Position numbers and translations under genes: made by a program. DNA of 45,198 nt. Origin: Pirellulales bacterium (GTDB lineage Bacteria > Planctomycetota > Planctomycetia > Pirellulales > DATAWG01). Under the pieces are notes generated by a model, which saw only the letters and a list, made by a program, of their open reading frames with translations, searched no databases and was not told where the DNA came from. Location of the stretch: contig DASZFO010000345.1 in NCBI GenBank assembly GCA_035939775.1, positions 1 to 45,198 of the forward strand, written 5' to 3'. Below, piece by piece: positions 42,461 through 45,198 of the stretch (position 1 is its first letter; the number at the start of each line of letters is the position of its first letter).

Positions 42461-43645
42461 ATGTCACGCATAATTACAGCGGGTCTATTCGGACTCGCAC
42501 TGGCTGCTGTTGCAGCATTTAGTATCGTCCCAGCCTGGGGACGCGGCCCCGGCGGGGGCGGCGGTGGTGGAGGAGGTGGCGGGCGCGGCATGAGCGCGCC
42601 AAGCGGCGGGGCTCGCGCGTTTAGCGCGCCCAGCGGTGGCGCTCGGGCTTTCAGTGCACCGAGTGCGGGCACTCGCGCCTTTACGAATGGCGGCGGCCAA
42701 ACGTTTAACGGTACTGGAGGCGTCCGGAACTTCAATAGCGGGAATTGGGCGTTCGAAAATCGCGGTTGGAACAACGGGAGTTGGAACCGTGGTTGGAACG
42801 GCGGTTGGAACGGCCGCAATAATGGTTGGTGGTGGTGGGGCGTTGCGCCTTTGCTCGGCGCGTATTGGGGAAATTGGTATCCGGGCTATTGGAACGGCTA
42901 CTCCGGCTACCCGGCCTACTATGGCTACGATTACGCCCAGCCCGATTATTACGCCATGAATCAGCCATCCGGCGGCGTTGAAGGGAGCCAATCGACGACG
43001 GCAGCGGCGGGGGACAATCAGTATCTTGACGAGGCCATTACCAATTTCCAAAACGGCAACTATCGCGAGGCGCAGCGATTAGCAGGCCATGCGATCGTTG
43101 ACGATCCGCAGAACGCCGAAGCTCACGCCTTGATCTGCTTGTCCGCATTCGCCACCGGCAACTATCAAGCGGCAGCCGCCGAGGCGCATGCGGTGGCGAG
43201 CATTCGCGGAGTCCCTGGCTGGGGACATATCTATGGGCTCTATAACGATGTCGATCGTTTCACCTCTCAGTTTCGTCCGCTAGAGAAGTTCGTCCGCGAA
43301 CATCCCAAGGACGCGAGCGGGCAGTTCCTCGTCGGCTTCCTCTACATGGCGATGGGGCATCGCGCCGAGGCCCAGGAGCATTTGGCCCAAGTGGTCGACC
43401 AGATGCCGAAAGATCGCGTCGCTCAGAATCTATTAGGCGACGCGGGGGGGCAAGTGCCGACGACGGCCACGCGTCCCAGCGGGCCGGAAAGTTTTGAGGG
43501 ATCCGGGGCCAATCCGGTAAATCCGAATCAGCCTAGCGCCCCCAATCCGCCGACCGAAGATCGTGGCACATCGTCCGGCCATACGCCATCGGGTCCGCCA
43601 ACTGGCGAACCATTGCCGGCGCCTGCCCGGCCTCGTGCGTACTAG
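42461..43645 (+). CDS. Secreted Gly/Trp/Asn-rich protein with TPR-like C-terminal domain
   Basis: AAGGAGG lies 7 bases before the ATG at 42461, which is preferred to the ATG two codons earlier. The 394 residues begin with a signal peptide (residues 1-27). An 11-Gly run follows, then three SAPSxGxRAF repeats and a low-complexity Asn/Gly/Trp/Tyr-rich region (about 90-165). From about residue 180 there are helical TPR-like repeats (YLDEAITNFQNGNYREAQRLAGHAIVDDPQNAEAHALICLSAFATGNYQAAAAEAHAV, FLVGFLYMAMGHRAEAQEHLAQVV). It ends with a Pro-rich tail. An envelope-associated scaffold is the best guess; no enzymatic motif was seen. Confidence 0.8.
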   Translation: MSRIITAGLFGLALAAVAAFSIVPAWGRGPGGGGGGGGGGGRGMSAPSGGARAFSAPSGGARAFSAPSAGTRAFTNGGGQTFNGTGGVRNFNSGNWAFENRGWNNGSWNRGWNGGWNGRNNGWWWWGVAPLLGAYWGNWYPGYWNGYSGYPAYYGYDYAQPDYYAMNQPSGGVEGSQSTTAAAGDNQYLDEAITNFQNGNYREAQRLAGHAIVDDPQNAEAHALICLSAFATGNYQAAAAEAHAVASIRGVPGWGHIYGLYNDVDRFTSQFRPLEKFVREHPKDASGQFLVGFLYMAMGHRAEAQEHLAQVVDQMPKDRVAQNLLGDAGGQVPTTATRPSGPESFEGSGANPVNPNQPSAPNPPTEDRGTSSGHTPSGPPTGEPLPAPARPRAY

Positions 43646-43675
43646 CGCTGACGTTAATTGTCACCGCACAAACCT

Positions 43676-43706
43676 GAGACTCGCTCTCTCGCGGAGCGAG
43701 TCTCTT
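43676..43706 (+). terminator. Intrinsic terminator-like hairpin
   Basis: GAGACTCGCT (43676-43685) and AGCGAGTCTC (43695-43704) form a perfect 10-bp stem with a 9-base loop, 31 bases after the preceding stop. The T-run after it is short (TTGCTA), so efficiency is uncertain. Confidence 0.7.
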
Positions 43707-43738
43707 GCTATTGGCGAACGACGACCGTCACGCGCCAC

Positions 43739-44626
43739 TTATCTCTTCGCCGCCACCAGCTTTCCCGCCGGGCTGAGGCCGGCGGATTTCCAGGCTTGAT
43801 CCACGCGCTCGCCCGCCAGCTTGACGATCTGCTCGCGCCGCATGCCGGCCAGCCGATCGCGATGGGCACGCGGCGAGATCGGGCCGTCGAAGCCGAGTTC
43901 CGCCAGCATCGTCAGCAGCGCCGCGCAATCGATCTTGCCGGTCTCGCCCGGCAGCAGGCGATCGGCCTCCGTGAGCGCGGCCGAATCTGCGACTGCGGGA
44001 GCGTCCGAGAGATAAGCCGCGACGATCCGATCCGCCGATAACTTGCGAATGTCATCGAGGCTGCTTCCGGCCGCGTGAATCTGCCAGGGGTCGACGACCG
44101 CGCCGACGTTCGGCGCACGGATCATGTTTACGAGCGTCACTATGGCGTCGAACGTATGAATGAACTGGAACGCTCGATTCTTTCGCGCCGCAGCCGGGGC
44201 GACAAACTCGATCCCCAAGCGCATCCCCGCTGGGGCCAACAGTCCGCCAATCTCCGCCAGCCGGCGGCGATGGAATTCAAAGTTTTCGTGGTAGGGCCGG
44301 GTGTCGTTGGCGGGAGCGAGCGTAGTCACCGCCCGCTTGGCCCCGAGGTCGGCGGCCAACTGAAGAAGTTCCGGCAGTTCGCGCACGCCTTGCTGGTACG
44401 TTTCGTCGCTGTCGTCCCAAACGAGCGGCAAGCGAAACGCGCCGACCTTCAATCGAGCGCTATCGAGCAGCCGGCGCGAATGCGGTAAGCCATGCGCCTT
44501 CACCTGCTGCTGAAAATCGATGAGATCGAGGTCGATCCCTTTGAAGCCGAACGACAACGCCAATTCGATGATTTCGCTTTGGCGCCCTGAGACGCCGATC
44601 CCCTCGGTGCTGAGATTCTTGAACAT
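43739..44626 (-). CDS. Sugar phosphate isomerase/epimerase (xylose isomerase-like TIM barrel)
   Basis: The 295 residues fit the AP endonuclease 2/xylose-isomerase-like fold: IIELALSFGFKGIDLDLIDF, LPELLQLAADLGAKRAVTTLAPA, LLAPAGMRLGIEFVAP, PNVGAVVDPWQIHAAG and KIDCAALLTMLAELGFDGPIS. Conserved acidic and His residues at the strand ends (E in GIEF, D and H in VVDPWQIH) can bind a metal. These proteins isomerise or epimerise sugars, or cleave inositol-type rings. The substrate is not inferable here. It lies divergently from uppP. Confidence 0.85.
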   Translation of the reverse strand: MFKNLSTEGIGVSGRQSEIIELALSFGFKGIDLDLIDFQQQVKAHGLPHSRRLLDSARLKVGAFRLPLVWDDSDETYQQGVRELPELLQLAADLGAKRAVTTLAPANDTRPYHENFEFHRRRLAEIGGLLAPAGMRLGIEFVAPAAARKNRAFQFIHTFDAIVTLVNMIRAPNVGAVVDPWQIHAAGSSLDDIRKLSADRIVAAYLSDAPAVADSAALTEADRLLPGETGKIDCAALLTMLAELGFDGPISPRAHRDRLAGMRREQIVKLAGERVDQAWKSAGLSPAGKLVAAKR

Positions 44627-44851
44627 CCCCTCCCCTTCGTCGCAATGCCCTCAAACAACCGAATTATGACAAAACCGCGATGGACCGAACAGGGGCAAGC
44701 CGTGGAAGTGGTGAATGGCGAAAAGCCAAGCGGCATTGCTGTTCCACCGCGTCGCCCGGTGAAGCTATATTTTCCTGTGCGCACAAGCGAATCAGCCCGG
44801 TTTAACCACCAAGGGCACGCAGGGCGCGTTATTTATCAACGGGAGCGATCG

Positions 44852-45198
44852 ATGGATTTCGGGCATGTCTGGAAAATCCTGGTTTTGGCAATTGTCCAAG
44901 GCGCGGCCGAATTGCTCCCGGTCTCCAGTTCGGCTCATGTGGCGATCGCCGCGAAGCTGATCGGGTTCGATCTGGGCACGGATGCCAAGGCCGACGTGCA
45001 ATGGGCCTTCCTGCTGATCATGCTTCACACCGGGACGATGTTCTCCGTGCTCGTCTACTTTTGGTCCCGCTGGAAACCGCTCCTCAAGCAGGTCCCCGCG
45101 CTGATCCTGGCGACGATCGCAACGGGTGTCGTTGGATTTGGCCTGAAGAAGTTGATCGAGCGCGTCGTGCTGCACGACTCGGCCGGCAATCCGCAAGA
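44852..45198 (+). CDS. uppP: Undecaprenyl-diphosphatase, 3' end outside the window
   Basis: UppP removes a phosphate from undecaprenyl diphosphate to recycle the carrier for peptidoglycan and other wall polymers. The visible residues start MDFGHVWKILVLAIVQGAAELLPVSSSAH, which carries the (E/Q)xxxE catalytic motif (Q16, E20) and the SSSAH segment. The amphipathic and membrane helices that follow (WAFLLIMLHTGTMFSVLVYFW) fit the family. GGAG lies about 6 bases before the ATG. The reading frame is open further upstream to an ATG at 44666, but those residues look like spacer repeat. The PGxSRS motif lies beyond the edge. Confidence 0.92.
   Translation, partial: MDFGHVWKILVLAIVQGAAELLPVSSSAHVAIAAKLIGFDLGTDAKADVQWAFLLIMLHTGTMFSVLVYFWSRWKPLLKQVPALILATIATGVVGFGLKKLIERVVLHDSAGNPQ

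Noticed and set aside
44666-44851. An upstream extension of uppP from an ATG at 44666
   Set aside because: The extra 62 residues do not resemble UppP. The ATG at 44852 has a ribosome binding site and gives the family start.
1-45198. CRISPR arrays, tRNA or rRNA genes, integrases and phage genes
   Set aside because: No regularly spaced repeats, tRNA T-arm consensus, or recognisable integrase, transposase or phage proteins were seen on either strand.

Overview
The window looks like chromosomal DNA of a GC-rich planctomycete, probably of the Pirellulales type. This rests on gene content and style, not on a marker gene. Pointers are the DUF1570-like peptidase, an ECF sigma factor beside a very long Ala/Pro-rich anti-sigma protein, a SUMF1-domain secreted protein, homodimeric-type pyruvate dehydrogenase E1, a zinc-ribbon SpoVG next to ispE, and intergenic regions full of small palindromic repeats. 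No tRNA, rRNA, CRISPR array, transposase or prophage was recognised.

Layout, left to right. 1-7.2 kb: a truncated membrane/TPR protein, a secreted zinc peptidase, a CNNM/CBS transporter-like protein and proB (minus strand), an exported agmatine-deiminase-fold protein and a DUF421 membrane protein. 7.2-9.7 kb: a sugar O-methyltransferase-like gene, a small secreted protein and a 770-base region with no convincing gene. 9.7-16.9 kb (all plus): folK fused to a deoxynucleoside-kinase-like domain, panC, an lgt with a PDZ-like insertion, an ECF sigma factor with its putative anti-sigma factor, and a CDGSH iron-sulfur protein. 17.1-24.1 kb: two unknown conserved-looking genes, tex, a small unknown gene, a LOG-family gene and a decayed type I restriction chimera. 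24.2-29.1 kb (all minus): an unknown gene, a SUMF1 protein, a secreted unknown, ispE and spoVG. 29.4-34.2 kb (plus): tyrA overlapping purL, then purQ. 34.2-38.6 kb (minus): aceE and aceF, the E1 and E2 of pyruvate dehydrogenase. 39-45.2 kb: small secreted and membrane proteins, a VOC protein, rnc, a 37-codon small ORF before a Gly/Trp-rich TPR protein, a sugar-phosphate isomerase-like protein and the start of uppP.

Most of the window is housekeeping: proline, folate, pantothenate, isoprenoid, aromatic amino acid and purine synthesis, central carbon, RNA processing, lipoprotein and cell-wall lipid metabolism. No complete defence or mobile system is visible. The unusual material lies in three places. 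First, domain architectures: HPPK plus dNK, Lgt plus PDZ-like insert, PurL with two PurS-like units, SpoVG with a zinc ribbon. Second, a fossil hsdR::hsdM deletion fusion. Third, a dense population of palindromic repeats, two of which lie inside the open purL and purQ genes and are translated.
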